From contig NZ_CM001240.1 in assembly GCF_000230835.1 (NCBI RefSeq), positions 336,001 through 400,000 on the forward strand: a DNA stretch of 64,000 bases. The letters run 5' to 3'. Shown here in pieces: positions 38,101 to 46,673 of the stretch. Origin of the DNA: Clostridium sp. DL-VIII (GTDB lineage Bacteria > Bacillota > Clostridia > Clostridiales > Clostridiaceae). Numbering within the stretch: position 1 is the stretch's first letter; every line of letters starts with the position of its first letter. The position numbers were made by a program, and so were the translations under genes. The notes beneath the pieces were generated by a model, which was not told where the DNA came from, did not search any database, and saw only the letters and a program-made list of their open reading frames with translations.

Positions 38101-38640
38101 CAGCATGGACATATGGCATCAATAGGATATGACTTATACTGTAGAATGCTTGAGGACACTGTTAAGATCCTAAAAGGAGAAATTCAAAAAGAACCTATAG
38201 AAACAACTTTAGATATAAAGGTAGATGCATTTATTTCAGAAAGTTATATAGAAGATGAGATTCAAAAAATCGAAGTTTACAAAAAGATAGCTGCAATTGA
38301 GGGAATAGATGACTATAATGATATAAAAGAAGAACTAGAAGACAGATATTCAAAGATACCTGAACCAGTATATAACTTAATGGATATTGCTTATATAAAA
38401 AGTCAGGCTAAATCTATTTTTATAGAGGAAATAAAGGAAAATTCAAAAGAAATAATATTTAGATTTGCACAAGATGAAAATGGATATAAGAATATATTTA
38501 AAACTCTAATGGACAAATATAAAAACAGTGTGGTATTAAAGTTTGGAACAAACCCTTATTTTTCATTCAAGTTAAAATATATTAAGAAGGAAAATAAATT
38601 AGAATTTTTAAAAGAAGTTTTTAATGACATAATATTGTAA
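35137..38640 (+). CDS. mfd: Transcription-repair coupling factor
   Basis: A 1167-residue SF2 translocase that removes RNA polymerase stalled at DNA damage and recruits UvrA. The N-terminal UvrB-like region (SLRGGILDVFPTCS) comes first, then the RNA-polymerase-interacting CarD-like domain (LKPGDYVVHANHGIGVYKG), then the helicase core with Walker A GDVGYGKTEVALRAAF, the DEEQ box in VVDEEQRFGVKQKEK, TATPIPRTLHMS-like residues, and QLRGRVGRSNR. A C-terminal TRCF domain follows. GGAAGGTG stands eight bases before the ATG at 35137; a GTG three codons upstream overlaps that site. Confidence 0.96.
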   Translation: MRLKGLLEPLESSIEFQNIKTGVESKKYPIGIYGASESGKGYIVGGMFENIDKSMVIITQSDIEAKNLYEDLIFYTNEVYYFPIREMVFYNIDAISGDLRWARLKVINEILNNKKKKIIVTSIEAFASKYTPHRSFLEYSMNFKEGDEIDLTEISKKLLQSGYERVEAVEGKGQFSLRGGILDVFPTCSTYPYRVELFGDEIESIRTFNTESQRSIEKVKKINIFPAKEIIISEEMLKYGRDKLQEEFNEIAAQDKDSERVEKLRKMLNKNLEALEETSSFETIDSYLTYFVKEPESLFDYFKDYFFIVDNAQRCKGKLESTYFEFEENFTAFSQRGDIFPGQGNLLLNKEEILESFEDKDMAFFEALTKTNDWLRPHLTVNMVQVTLNNYQGQLDFLIDDILSKKNAGYKTLILSGTRARGERLVGTLRDRGIESVYRDDVDKIEYGEVVITFGNQLKGFEYPEYKVCVISDREVFGEAKRKLKASKSKKKGISKIKSFAELKPGDYVVHANHGIGVYKGIKQIDVGGHKRDYLDIVYDKGDKLYVPVDQLDLIQKYIGSEGKSPKVNKLGSAEWQKAKAKARKSINEIAEDLVKLYAMRSTVKGHKFPKDTEWQKQFEDEFPFEETPDQLTSLEEIKQDMESDKPMDRLLCGDVGYGKTEVALRAAFKAVMDGKQVAILVPTTILAEQHYKNMKNRFSDFPIKIDMVSRFRTAKQQKDILQKVKEGNLDILIGTHRLVSKDIQFKDLGLLVVDEEQRFGVKQKEKIKGIKKNVDVLTLSATPIPRTLHMSLSGVRDISVIETPPEERYPVQTYVVEQNDQLIRDAILREIGRDGQVYFVYNRVEDIERMAKYVQTLVPESKVGVAHGQMAERQLEKEMYDFMSGEYNVLVCTTIIETGMDIQNVNTIIIYDADKMGLSQLYQLRGRVGRSNRIAYAYLLYTKDKVLTEVAEKRLKALKDFTELGSGFKIAMRDLEIRGAGNMMGSSQHGHMASIGYDLYCRMLEDTVKILKGEIQKEPIETTLDIKVDAFISESYIEDEIQKIEVYKKIAAIEGIDDYNDIKEELEDRYSKIPEPVYNLMDIAYIKSQAKSIFIEEIKENSKEIIFRFAQDENGYKNIFKTLMDKYKNSVVLKFGTNPYFSFKLKYIKKENKLEFLKEVFNDIIL

Positions 38641-38821
38641 CAAAGATATGATATAAAAGAAAAGTAACATAAATTAAATAGTTCAAAAAAATTGAATTAT
38701 AAAAATAATATTGATATACTAATATTAGACTTTTTACAGTAAAGACTTTAAAAATACTATTGGTTGAGAAAAGTTCATCGTATTTTTAAGGGTTAAATCT
38801 AAAATAAGCGAGGGGAAAATT

Positions 38822-39847
38822 TTGAAAAGATTAAAGAAGTTTATTGCGATTATAGCTATTGCAGCAATTTCAGCTACAGCTATGGGATGCAAGATGATTG
38901 AGAAGACACCGGAAGCTATACAAAAAACAGTTTTGGCAACAGTTGGAAGTGAAACAATAACAAAAGGCGATTTAGATAAAGAAATTGGTGCTCAGTTAAA
39001 GCAACAATTTGGAGATGATTATGAAACTAATACTAAGGTTGCAGACCAAGTAAAACAAGCGAAGAAGCAAGGACTAGATAATCTGGTAACTGAAAAAATA
39101 CTTTTACAAGAAGCTGATAAATTAGGACTAAAGCCATCTGATGATGAGCTTAATAGTAAGGTTGATGATACTATAAACCAATATAAAGCGCAATATTCTG
39201 AAGAAGGTCAATGGGAAAGCGTTTTAGGGCAAAGTGGATTAACTGAAGATCAACTTAGAGATTTAATAAAGAAGAGTAACATAGAGCAGGCAGTTCAGCA
39301 AGATATGGTAAAAGATGTAACTGTAACAGATGATGATGCTCAAGCAGAGTATGATAAAAATAAGGATTCTAAATATAGTACAGGAGCTGGAGCAAATGTA
39401 GCACATATTTTAATTGCTGAAAAGGCTAGTGATGGATCTGTAGATTTTGATGCATCATTGAAAAAAGCTAATGATATAAAAGCACAATTAGACTCAGGTG
39501 CAGACTTTGCGACATTAGCTAAACAATATTCAACTGATCCAGGGTCTAAGGACAAAGGTGGAGATTTAGGATTCCAAGCATATAATACAACACAATTAGT
39601 TCCTGAATTTGTAGATGGATTTAAAAATCTAAAAGAAGGAGAAATTTCAGCACCAGTAAAAAGCCAATATGGATATCATATAATTAAAGCTACTGGATTA
39701 AAAGCTGCGCAAGTGACTCCATTTGATCAAGTTAAAGATCAAATAAAATCAACTTTATTACAACAAAAGCAAGGTGATGCTTTTAATTCAAAGATAGCAG
39801 AATGGAAATCAGATTTAAAAGTAAAAACTTATGAAGATCGATTATAA
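38822..39847 (+). CDS. prsA: PrsA-like foldase lipoprotein (parvulin PPIase)
   Basis: A 341-residue lipoprotein: basic start, hydrophobic stretch, lipobox TAMGC with Cys23. A SurA-like N-terminal region (GSETITKGDLDKEIG and on) is followed by one parvulin PpiC domain (about residues 190-300) with ANVAHILIAEK, FATLAKQYSTDPGSKDKGG, GDLGF and KSQYGYHIIKATG. It would fold secreted proteins outside the membrane. It starts with TTG after GAGGGG. It follows mfd as in many clostridia. Confidence 0.9.
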   Translation: MKRLKKFIAIIAIAAISATAMGCKMIEKTPEAIQKTVLATVGSETITKGDLDKEIGAQLKQQFGDDYETNTKVADQVKQAKKQGLDNLVTEKILLQEADKLGLKPSDDELNSKVDDTINQYKAQYSEEGQWESVLGQSGLTEDQLRDLIKKSNIEQAVQQDMVKDVTVTDDDAQAEYDKNKDSKYSTGAGANVAHILIAEKASDGSVDFDASLKKANDIKAQLDSGADFATLAKQYSTDPGSKDKGGDLGFQAYNTTQLVPEFVDGFKNLKEGEISAPVKSQYGYHIIKATGLKAAQVTPFDQVKDQIKSTLLQQKQGDAFNSKIAEWKSDLKVKTYEDRL

Positions 39848-39920
39848 TTAATAATAATTATGTTTTTAAAGTATATTTAATACTTACAGCTAAGTTTATG
39901 AAATTAATAGAATAATAAAG

Positions 39921-39966
39921 AGACTGTTTTAAAATAATTAGATTATTTTGGAACAGTCTTTTTTGT
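39921..39966 (+). terminator. Intrinsic terminator after prsA
   Basis: A long stem AGACTGTT..AAAATAAT pairs with ATTATTTT..AACAGTCT, followed by a run of six T. Confidence 0.85.
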
Positions 39967-40001
39967 CAAAAAAATAATTTATATAAAATTTGTCTATAAG
40001 T

Positions 40002-40030
40002 GTATAAAATTTCTAGAAATTCAAATAATA
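40002..40030 (+). promoter_or_regulatory. Candidate forespore (sigma-G/F-type) promoter of spoVT
   Basis: GTATA (40002-40006), 17-bp spacer, AATAATA (40024-40030) resembles the sigma-G pattern GNATR-N17-18-CATNNTA with one mismatch. Bacillus spoVT is sigma-G dependent. The short A/T-rich motif can arise by chance here. Confidence 0.4.
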
Positions 40031-40073
40031 ATATTGCAATCAATTAAAGAGTTCAAAGGAGGTTACATAACCA

Positions 40074-40622
40074 ATGAAGGCAACAGGAATTGTTAGACGA
40101 ATCGATGATTTAGGAAGAGTGGTAATACCAAAAGAAATAAGGAGAACTTTGAGAATAAGAGAAGGAGATCCATTAGAAATTTTCACAGATAGAGATGGGG
40201 GAGTAATTTTAAAAAAATATTCTCCAATTGAGGAACTTACTAATTTTTCAAAGGAATATTGTGAAAGTTTGCAACAAGTTATAGGTCATGTTGTATTAAT
40301 TGCTGACAAAGATGCATTTGTTTCTGTAAGTGGAGCACCTAAAAAAGAGTACATAGAAAGAAAAGTAAGTAGCGAACTAGAAAAAGTAATGGATGGCAGA
40401 AAGACTGTATTATTAAATAAAGCTAGTAATTCAGTAATACCATTACATAATGATGATGATGAAACAACTTATACAAGTCAGGTTATATCACCAATTGTAG
40501 CAGAAGGAGATGAAATTGGTGCAGTAATAATTGTATCAAAAGAGGATGGAGAACTTGGTGAAGTTGAAACAAAGTTAGTTGAAACTGCAGCAGCATTTTT
40601 AGGTAAGCAAATGGAACAATAA
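40074..40622 (+). CDS. spoVT: Stage V sporulation protein T (AbrB-family regulator)
   Basis: A 182-residue regulator of forespore genes. An AbrB-type swapped-hairpin DNA-binding domain occupies residues 1-50 (MKATGIVRRIDDLGRVVIPK, REGDPLEIF). A GAF-like domain fills the rest (about 55-180), ending TAAAFLGKQMEQ. AAAGGAGG precedes the ATG. It stands alone between terminator and spoVB, which matches the Bacillus order mfd-spoVT-yabM(spoVB). Confidence 0.95.
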   Translation: MKATGIVRRIDDLGRVVIPKEIRRTLRIREGDPLEIFTDRDGGVILKKYSPIEELTNFSKEYCESLQQVIGHVVLIADKDAFVSVSGAPKKEYIERKVSSELEKVMDGRKTVLLNKASNSVIPLHNDDDETTYTSQVISPIVAEGDEIGAVIIVSKEDGELGEVETKLVETAAAFLGKQMEQ

Positions 40623-40663
40623 TATTAATAATTTATTCAAAGTGTGAAAATAAAAGGAATAAT

Positions 40664-40711
40664 ACCTCTAAACTTACAATAATTATTATTGTAACATGTA
40701 AGTTTGGAGGT
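40664..40711 (+). promoter_or_regulatory. Hairpin masking the spoVB ribosome site
   Basis: ACCTCTAAACTTACA (40664-40678) pairs with TGTAAGTTTGGAGGT (40697-40711) over 15 bases with a single G-U pair. The right arm contains the GGAGGT ribosome site of spoVB. A second, smaller hairpin (about 40674-40682 with 40686-40694) uses part of the same left arm and cannot form at the same time. This looks like translational control, but it is inferred only from pairing. Confidence 0.55.
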
Positions 40712-40716
40712 GTTTT

Positions 40717-42264
40717 ATGAAGAAGCAATCCTTAATAAAAGGAAGTATTATTCTTGGGACGGCAGGAATATTAACTAGATTTCTAGGGCTGTTTTTTAGA
40801 TGGCCGCTGATAATGTTAATAGGTGATGAAGGAATAGGGTATTATCAGATGTCTTATCCACTGTATATGTTTTTTATAGCCATGGCCTCAGGAGTCCCTG
40901 TAGCAATGTCCAAAATAATATCAGAAAAGAATGCAACGAATGATATAGAGGGAAGTTTTGAAGTTATGAAGGAAGCTGCTATTTTGATGGCAATAATAGG
41001 GACAGGCACTACTTTAGCGTTATTCTTTTTTGCAAAACCGATAATACTATTCTTAAAGTGGGATTCAAAAGCATATTATTCATTGATAGGAATCTCTTTT
41101 GCACCAATTGTAATATCATATGTAACCATATTTAGAGGATTTTTTCAAGGACTTCAAAATATGACTCCGTCGGCAATATCACAAATAATTGAGCAGATTG
41201 GAAGAGTTATATTTGGAGTAGGACTAGCTATCTTTTTATTACCAAAGGGAATTGAATATTCTGCAGGAGGAGCAGCTTTTGGTGCTACTGCGGGAGCTGT
41301 TGTTGGAGGAACGTATTTATATTCCAATTATAAAAAGGTTAAAAAGAATTACAAAATTAAGAAGGTAAGAAACAATACTGAAATATTAAGTACAATATTA
41401 AGAATTGCAATCCCTATATCATTAGGTACAACAGTTGGAAGTATTATGAACCTAATAGATTCTATTTTAGTTCCGCAAGAACTACTAAAAGCAGGTTTTA
41501 CAAATACTCAATCTACTGTTCTGTATGCACAATTGACAGGAAAAGCCTCGGTTATTATAAACATTCCATTAACCCTTTCTATGGCAATTTGTACATCATT
41601 AGTTCCTATTATAGCTGAGAATTTTGTACTTAAAAGAGAGAAGGGACTAAAAAATAAAGTAGATGCTTCTATTAAAATGTCAGCAGTAATAGCTATTCCA
41701 TGTACTATGGGACTTTTCTTTCTAGCAGAGCCAGTAATGAAATTCATATTTCCGGGTAGATTTGACGGCATAGAAATATTAAAATACTTATCTTTATCTA
41801 TACCATTTATAATAATTACTCAAACAACAACAGCAATATTGCAGGGGACAGGAAATTATATTAAACCTGTTATTAATTTATTAATTGGATGCATAATAAA
41901 GATTATATTAACTTGCACATTAGTTCCAATGGAAGCTTTTAATATATATGGTGCTGTTATAGCAAGCTGTGGAGCATATTCATTAATAAGTATTTTAAAT
42001 ATGATAGCTATGAAGTTTACATTAAAAATAAAGTTAAATCTATATGAAATATTAATTAAGCCAACATATGCAGCTATTATTATGATGATATTTGTGTTAA
42101 TTAGTTATAATATTATATATAAGAAGACAATAAGTAATGGAGTATCTTGCTTATTATCCATATTCTTGGGTATGATAATATATATCATATTAATAATTAT
42201 ATTTAGAGTATTTAATGTGGAGGACATAAAAAGCAGATTTAAAACATATTCAAAAAGAAACTAG
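40717..42264 (+). CDS. spoVB: Stage V sporulation protein B / MOP-family lipid flippase
   Basis: A 515-residue membrane protein with about 14 helices of the MATE/MOP exporter superfamily. The opening KGSIILGTAGILTRFLGLFF and GIGYYQMSYPLYMFFIAMAS, and FRGFFQGLQNMTPSAISQIIEQ are typical of SpoVB and related MurJ-like flippases. In Bacillus it is needed for spore cortex. A general polysaccharide or lipid II flippase role is possible. GGAGGTG lies just before the ATG, inside a stable hairpin. Confidence 0.88.
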   Translation: MKKQSLIKGSIILGTAGILTRFLGLFFRWPLIMLIGDEGIGYYQMSYPLYMFFIAMASGVPVAMSKIISEKNATNDIEGSFEVMKEAAILMAIIGTGTTLALFFFAKPIILFLKWDSKAYYSLIGISFAPIVISYVTIFRGFFQGLQNMTPSAISQIIEQIGRVIFGVGLAIFLLPKGIEYSAGGAAFGATAGAVVGGTYLYSNYKKVKKNYKIKKVRNNTEILSTILRIAIPISLGTTVGSIMNLIDSILVPQELLKAGFTNTQSTVLYAQLTGKASVIINIPLTLSMAICTSLVPIIAENFVLKREKGLKNKVDASIKMSAVIAIPCTMGLFFLAEPVMKFIFPGRFDGIEILKYLSLSIPFIIITQTTTAILQGTGNYIKPVINLLIGCIIKIILTCTLVPMEAFNIYGAVIASCGAYSLISILNMIAMKFTLKIKLNLYEILIKPTYAAIIMMIFVLISYNIIYKKTISNGVSCLLSIFLGMIIYIILIIIFRVFNVEDIKSRFKTYSKRN

Positions 42265-42435
42265 TCAGATTATGCTAATATATATTTGGGAGTGTGTAGT
42301 CAGGTTGCTTTATTTAAATATAAATAAAGTCAAGAGATTTAATATTATTCTATGTGACACAAATATAATAGCGTATATATTGAAAAGACGTTCATTTGAT
42401 ATGCATAAAGAAAAGTGAAAAGGAGAGAAACTCTA

Positions 42436-43887
42436 ATGATTAAAATAATGGGACTAGGACCAGGGGCGAAGGAAGCATTAACTATAGGAACAATACAAGA
42501 ACTTGAGAGTAATAAAAATATATTTTTAAGAACAGAAAAACATCCAACAGTAGATTACCTAAAGAAAAAGAATATCGAATTTAATACTTATGATGATGTC
42601 TATGAAAGTATCCAAAGTTTTGATGAAGTATATCTAAATATAGCTAACGATTTAATAAAAAAGCATGATGAATTAGGAAATTTAATTTACGCAGTACCAG
42701 GACATCCGTTAGTTGCAGAAAAATCAGTATTTAATTTAATTGAATTATGTAAGGAAAAAAATATAGAATATAAGATAATACCAGCCGTAAGTTTTATTGA
42801 TGCGATGATTGAGAGCCTTAGAATTGATCCTATAGAAGGATTAAAGGTAATAGATTCTTTTGATATAAGAAATCAAATTTTAGATAAGAGAATAGGAACT
42901 ATAATTACGCAAGTATACAATCCATTAATAGCATCAGAAGTTAAGTTAAAATTACTAGAATGTTATAATGATGAAACAGAAATATATTATGTAAGAGCAG
43001 CAGGAATAATAGGACAGGAAAGTATAAGAAAGATACCTTTATTTGAATTGGATATGCAGGAAGATATAGACTATTTAACATCTGTCTACATTCCTAAGGA
43101 TCTTAATAATAAAAAGGATTTTAACGATTTACTAGAGATAATTGAAATATTAAGGGGCGAAAATGGTTGCCCATGGGATAAGGAACAAACTCATGAATCT
43201 TTAAAAAAAGCTTTGATAGAGGAGAGTTATGAAGTTATAGATGCAATAGATGAGGAGGATGATAATTCTTTAATTGAAGAACTGGGAGATGTACTTCTAC
43301 AGGTTGTTTTCCATTCCTCAATAGGAAAAGAGGAAGGATATTTTGATATAAATGATGTGATAGAGGGAATATGTAATAAAATGATAAGCAGGCATCCTCA
43401 CGTCTTTAATAATTCTAGTGGATTAAATTCCTCAGACGAGGTATTAGTAAAATGGGATGAATTAAAAAAGAAAGAAAAGGGATATACTAGTATTGCAGAA
43501 GAAATGAGAGGTATAACAAAAGGATTACCGGCATTATTAAGAGCACATAAGGTTCAAGAGAAAGCGAGGAAAGTTGGATTCGATTTTAAAAATGTAAATT
43601 TGGCTATAGATAAAGTAAAAGAAGAACTTAAAGAGGTAATTGATGTATATAATAAAGAAAATGTGGAGAAAATAATAGAAGAAGTTGGAGATGTACTATT
43701 TTCATGTGTTAATGTTTCAAGGCTTTTAAAAGTAGATGAGGAAATAGCATTAAATAATACTATAGACAAGTTTATAAAAAGGTTTGATTACGTTGAAAGA
43801 GTTTCAAAAGAAAAAAGTATTGAATTAACTAATAAAAATTTGGATAAAATGGATAAACTTTGGGAAATATCAAAAAAACTAGATTAA
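42436..43887 (+). CDS. mazG: YabN-like fusion: tetrapyrrole methylase domain plus MazG pyrophosphohydrolase
   Basis: A 483-residue protein. The first 220 residues are a tetrapyrrole methylase-type domain (MIKIMGLGPGAKEAL, VPGHPLVAEKS). The rest is MazG, a nucleoside triphosphate pyrophosphohydrolase in two repeats: LRGENGCPWDKEQTHESLKK with EESYEVIDAI, ELGDVLLQVVFHS, then EVGDVLFSCVNVSRL. It hydrolyses non-canonical or excess NTPs in relatives. The ATG at 42436 follows AAAAGGAGAG; an in-frame GTG seven codons upstream does not. It follows spoVB as yabN follows yabM in Bacillus. Confidence 0.93.
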   Translation: MIKIMGLGPGAKEALTIGTIQELESNKNIFLRTEKHPTVDYLKKKNIEFNTYDDVYESIQSFDEVYLNIANDLIKKHDELGNLIYAVPGHPLVAEKSVFNLIELCKEKNIEYKIIPAVSFIDAMIESLRIDPIEGLKVIDSFDIRNQILDKRIGTIITQVYNPLIASEVKLKLLECYNDETEIYYVRAAGIIGQESIRKIPLFELDMQEDIDYLTSVYIPKDLNNKKDFNDLLEIIEILRGENGCPWDKEQTHESLKKALIEESYEVIDAIDEEDDNSLIEELGDVLLQVVFHSSIGKEEGYFDINDVIEGICNKMISRHPHVFNNSSGLNSSDEVLVKWDELKKKEKGYTSIAEEMRGITKGLPALLRAHKVQEKARKVGFDFKNVNLAIDKVKEELKEVIDVYNKENVEKIIEEVGDVLFSCVNVSRLLKVDEEIALNNTIDKFIKRFDYVERVSKEKSIELTNKNLDKMDKLWEISKKLD

Positions 43888-44106
43888 TATATAATTAAAA
43901 TAGAGGAATTTTCTAGTTTATGCAGAATAATAAAATATAAAGAACTATATTGTAACGATTTATTGGATTATTTAGTTATATATAGGAAAAGAAAGCGTTT
44001 TTCTATAGACGGGTAGCTGAAGAGGTTATATAATAAAGAAGTGCAATTTAGTACATAAAGAAAACAGTTAAACAATATATAACTGGATTTTAAGGAGGAT
44101 GTTATT

Positions 44107-44382
44107 GTGAATAAAGCAGAATTAATTACTAGCATGGCAGAAAAAAGTAAGTTAACAAAGAAAGATGCAGAATTAGCATTAAAATCTTTAATTGAAAGCG
44201 TTGAAGAAGCATTAGAAAAAGGAGAAAAAGTTCAACTAGTTGGTTTCGGAACTTTTGAAACAAGAGAAAGAGCTGCTAGAGAAGGAAGAAATCCTAGAAC
44301 TAAGGAAGTTATAAAGATTCCTGCAACAACAGTGCCAGTATTTAAAGCTGGAAAAGAATTCAAAGATAAAGTTAACAAGTAG
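44107..44382 (+). CDS. hup: HU-family DNA-binding protein
   Basis: A 91-residue histone-like protein that bends and compacts DNA. It begins MNKAELITSMAEKSKLTKKD, has QLVGFGTFETRERAAREGRN and NPRTKEVIKIPA, and ends VPVFKAGKEFKDKV, all typical of HU. It starts with GTG, eight bases after AAGGAGG. It lies between mazG and rqcP, has a strong terminator, and is probably transcribed alone. Confidence 0.96.
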   Translation: MNKAELITSMAEKSKLTKKDAELALKSLIESVEEALEKGEKVQLVGFGTFETRERAAREGRNPRTKEVIKIPATTVPVFKAGKEFKDKVNK

Positions 44383-44409
44383 TAAAATACAAGTTAAACG
44401 GAGTAATAT

Positions 44410-44437
44410 GAACCCGAGTTTTTCTCGGGTTCTTTTA
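44410..44437 (+). terminator. Intrinsic terminator after hup
   Basis: GAACCCGAG (44410-44418) pairs with CTCGGGTTC (44424-44432) around a T5 loop, then a T-run. Confidence 0.95.
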
Positions 44438-44613
44438 ATAAGATGGAATTAAGAAAAATACATTAATTTGTTATCATATTTGTCATAAGTGAAGGAATCA
44501 ATTGTAAATTTTTTACTGAACACAAAATTATGTAAATGAGCTTAGCTGTATAGAAAATTGTTTATGGCAGATTTAAATTTATATTTTTTTATTGTACATA
44601 AAAGGAGGAAGTT

Positions 44614-44874
44614 ATGAGATTAGATAAATACTTAAAAGTATCGCGTATCATAAAGAGAAGAACTGTAGCAAAAGAAATAAGTGAAAGTGGTCGTATAGTA
44701 ATCAATGATAAAGTAGCAAAGCCTTCAACAAAAGTGAAAGAAGGAGATATAATTCAAATAACCTTTGCTAACAAAATATTAAAAGCTGAAATAACTAATA
44801 TAGCAGAACACGTAAGAAAAGAAGATGCAAAGGAAATGTATGAAATCATTGAAGGAGAAGAAGATCAAGAGTAG
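44614..44874 (+). CDS. rqcP: S4-domain RNA-binding protein RqcP (YabO)
   Basis: An 86-residue S4 protein. The S4 fold is plain: MRLDKYLKVSRIIKRRTVAK, ISESGRIVINDKVAKPSTK and VKEGDIIQI. In Bacillus this protein (YabO/RqcP) works with RqcH in adding alanine tails on stalled 50S subunits. AAAGGAGG precedes the ATG. It stands before yabP exactly as in Bacillus. Confidence 0.92.
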   Translation: MRLDKYLKVSRIIKRRTVAKEISESGRIVINDKVAKPSTKVKEGDIIQITFANKILKAEITNIAEHVRKEDAKEMYEIIEGEEDQE

Positions 44875-44904
44875 AAACTAATTGAGTTTATCTACTCTTC
44901 TTTA
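44866..44904 (+). terminator. Hairpin terminator at the end of rqcP
   Basis: AAGAGTAGA overlapping the stop codon pairs with TCTACTCTT, followed by CTTTAAT. The T-run is short, so read-through to yabP is possible. Confidence 0.55.
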
Positions 44905-45036
44905 ATATGTTTTTATAAAATTATTATTTACAAATTAATTTAACATAGAACAAACTCAACTCATTAAATATTCTACATTCTAAATTATGAAACATAAACA
45001 TATATTGTATAAGAAAAATAAATGGAGGAATCTTTA

Positions 45037-45330
45037 ATGGAGAAAAGAGTAGAAAATAAAGTAGAAGAGAGTAAATCCAATTTGATTCTAGAAAATAGAA
45101 AAAAGTTAGCATTAAGTGGTGTTATTGAAGTTATAAGTTTTGATGAACAGAAAATAGATTTAACAACTAATTTAGGAAACTTAACTATAAAGGGAGAAGA
45201 GTTAAAAATGAATAAATTAGACGTGCAAAATGGTGATGTTACAATTGCTGGAAATATTGCGTCTATAGTTTATAATGGGAAGATATCTAAAAAAAGCAAT
45301 GAAAGTATAATAAGTAGATTATTTAGGTAG
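45037..45330 (+). CDS. yabP: Sporulation protein YabP
   Basis: A 97-residue YabP/YqfC-family protein. The family pattern is ENRKKLALSGVIEVISFDEQ with LGNLTIKGEELKMNKLDVQN and GDVTIAGNIASIVY. In Bacillus it is a mother-cell (sigma-E) protein needed for sporulation. The ATG at 45037 is eight bases after GGAGG; the ATG at 45022 overlaps that site. yabQ follows within nine bases. Confidence 0.93.
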   Translation: MEKRVENKVEESKSNLILENRKKLALSGVIEVISFDEQKIDLTTNLGNLTIKGEELKMNKLDVQNGDVTIAGNIASIVYNGKISKKSNESIISRLFR

Positions 45331-45339
45331 GAACATATC

Positions 45340-45732
45340 ATGCTATTAGGATTAAATATGCAGGTCAATATTGTTGTATATAGCTTAATTGCAGGAATAA
45401 TAACAGGAATATTATTTGATATATATAGAGGAATAAGAGGATTGAACTCTATAAAAATATTGCTCATAATAGAAGACCTGTTATTTTGTATACTTATTGC
45501 TTTAATTGTATTTACTTTTTTATTATATACGAATTACGCTTTTTTAACTCCCTATGTATATATTTTCATAATTATTGCTGTTCTAATATATTTTAAATTC
45601 ATTAGTAAATATTTTTATACTGGTGAAATAATAATTATAAAGTCATTTTACAAGTTATTTCGAATATTATTAAAGAATATATTGTATCCATTAAAAATAA
45701 TTGCATATAAAATTGCCGATAAACGGAAATAA
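45340..45732 (+). CDS. yabQ: Spore cortex biosynthesis protein YabQ
   Basis: A 130-residue protein with four predicted membrane helices, as in YabQ, a mother-cell membrane protein required for spore cortex in Bacillus. The N-terminal helix contains NIVVYSLIAGIITGILFDIYRG, with the conserved GxxxGxxFDxYR pattern. Its position straight after yabP confirms the identity. No strong ribosome site is seen, only AGGAAC, so coupling to yabP is likely. Confidence 0.9.
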   Translation: MLLGLNMQVNIVVYSLIAGIITGILFDIYRGIRGLNSIKILLIIEDLLFCILIALIVFTFLLYTNYAFLTPYVYIFIIIAVLIYFKFISKYFYTGEIIIIKSFYKLFRILLKNILYPLKIIAYKIADKRK

Positions 45733-45808
45733 GAAAAAATTACTTGAATAATAGTGATATAGTGTTTACAATAGACTTAAGAGAATTTGCAAAATAGAGG
45801 TTCTATAG

Positions 45809-46102
45809 ATGAAAAAGAAGCTAATATTAAAAAGAGTAGTAATTATTGGGTTTATTATTTTCTTTGTTTTTAGTTATATTAGGCAAAGTATAACCACGAA
45901 TAGAATTCAAAAAGAAATTGCAAGTAAGCAGTCTCAATTAGATGAAGTCAAACAAAAGAATGAGAGGCTTCAAGATGAAGTTGATAAAATTAATTCAGAC
46001 TCATTAGATTATCTCGAAAAATTAGCAAGAGAAAGACTTGGAATGATTAAGCCAGGTGAAAAGGTTGTTAGTGGTGAGGTAACGAATGGAGGTTCTAATT
46101 AA
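45809..46102 (+). CDS. divIC: Septum formation initiator, DivIC/FtsB-like
   Basis: A 97-residue bitopic division protein: a short basic cytoplasmic start, one membrane helix (about residues 9-25), then a coiled coil (about 30-70) and the typical ending LEKLARERLGMIKPGEKV. DivIC acts in the divisome with FtsL and DivIB. The location between yabQ and an S1-domain gene matches Bacillus divIC. Confidence 0.92.
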   Translation: MKKKLILKRVVIIGFIIFFVFSYIRQSITTNRIQKEIASKQSQLDEVKQKNERLQDEVDKINSDSLDYLEKLARERLGMIKPGEKVVSGEVTNGGSN

Positions 46103-46262
46103 CTTTCAGCATATAGAAAAGCTTATAAAACTCTGGTATCATAACAGCTAAGTAATAATTAAATAATAATTAAATGTGTATTCTAAATTAAAGAACATCT
46201 GCATAGCAGAGCTAGTTCATAAATTTTATATATTTTTAAATTTAAGGAGGAATCTTTTAAAC

Positions 46263-46673
46263 ATGACCTTAATGGCAGGAAACATAGTAGAGGGCACAGT
46301 GATAAACATTACGAATTTTGGAGCTTTTATTGAAGTTGAAGGCAAAACTGGATTAGTTCATATTTCAGAAGTCGCAGATTCTTACGTAAAAGATATTAGG
46401 GAACATCTTAATGAACAGGATAAAGTAAAGGTAAAAGTCATTTCAATTGATGATAATGGCAAAATCAGCCTTTCAATAAAGCAGGCAAATGTTCAAAAAA
46501 AGTCTGTTAAGCCAGCAGAAATTGATTGGAAGTCAGCTGATAAGAAGAAGACTAATAACTCAGGAAATTTTGAGGATATTATGTCTAAGTTTTTAAAAGA
46601 TAGTGAAGAAAGAATGCAAGATGTAAAGAAACATCAGGAATTTAAAGGTAAGGGTGGAAAGAAAGGCAATTAA
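46263..46673 (+). CDS. S1-domain RNA-binding protein (YabR-like)
   Basis: A 136-residue protein with one S1 domain in the first 75 residues: GNIVEGTVINITNFGAFIEV, GLVHISEVADSYVKDI, DKVKVKVISIDDNGKISLSI. The tail is lysine-rich and probably disordered (ends KGKGGKKGN). The ATG at 46263 follows AAGGAGG by 12 bases. In Bacillus the homologue yabR occupies the same place. It probably binds RNA or ribosomes; the target is unknown. Confidence 0.9.
   Translation: MTLMAGNIVEGTVINITNFGAFIEVEGKTGLVHISEVADSYVKDIREHLNEQDKVKVKVISIDDNGKISLSIKQANVQKKSVKPAEIDWKSADKKKTNNSGNFEDIMSKFLKDSEERMQDVKKHQEFKGKGGKKGN

Noticed and set aside
42307..42330. Small AT-rich palindrome (CTTTATTTA/TAAATAAAG) after spoVB
   Set aside because: No T-run follows, and such palindromes are expected by chance in DNA this AT-rich.
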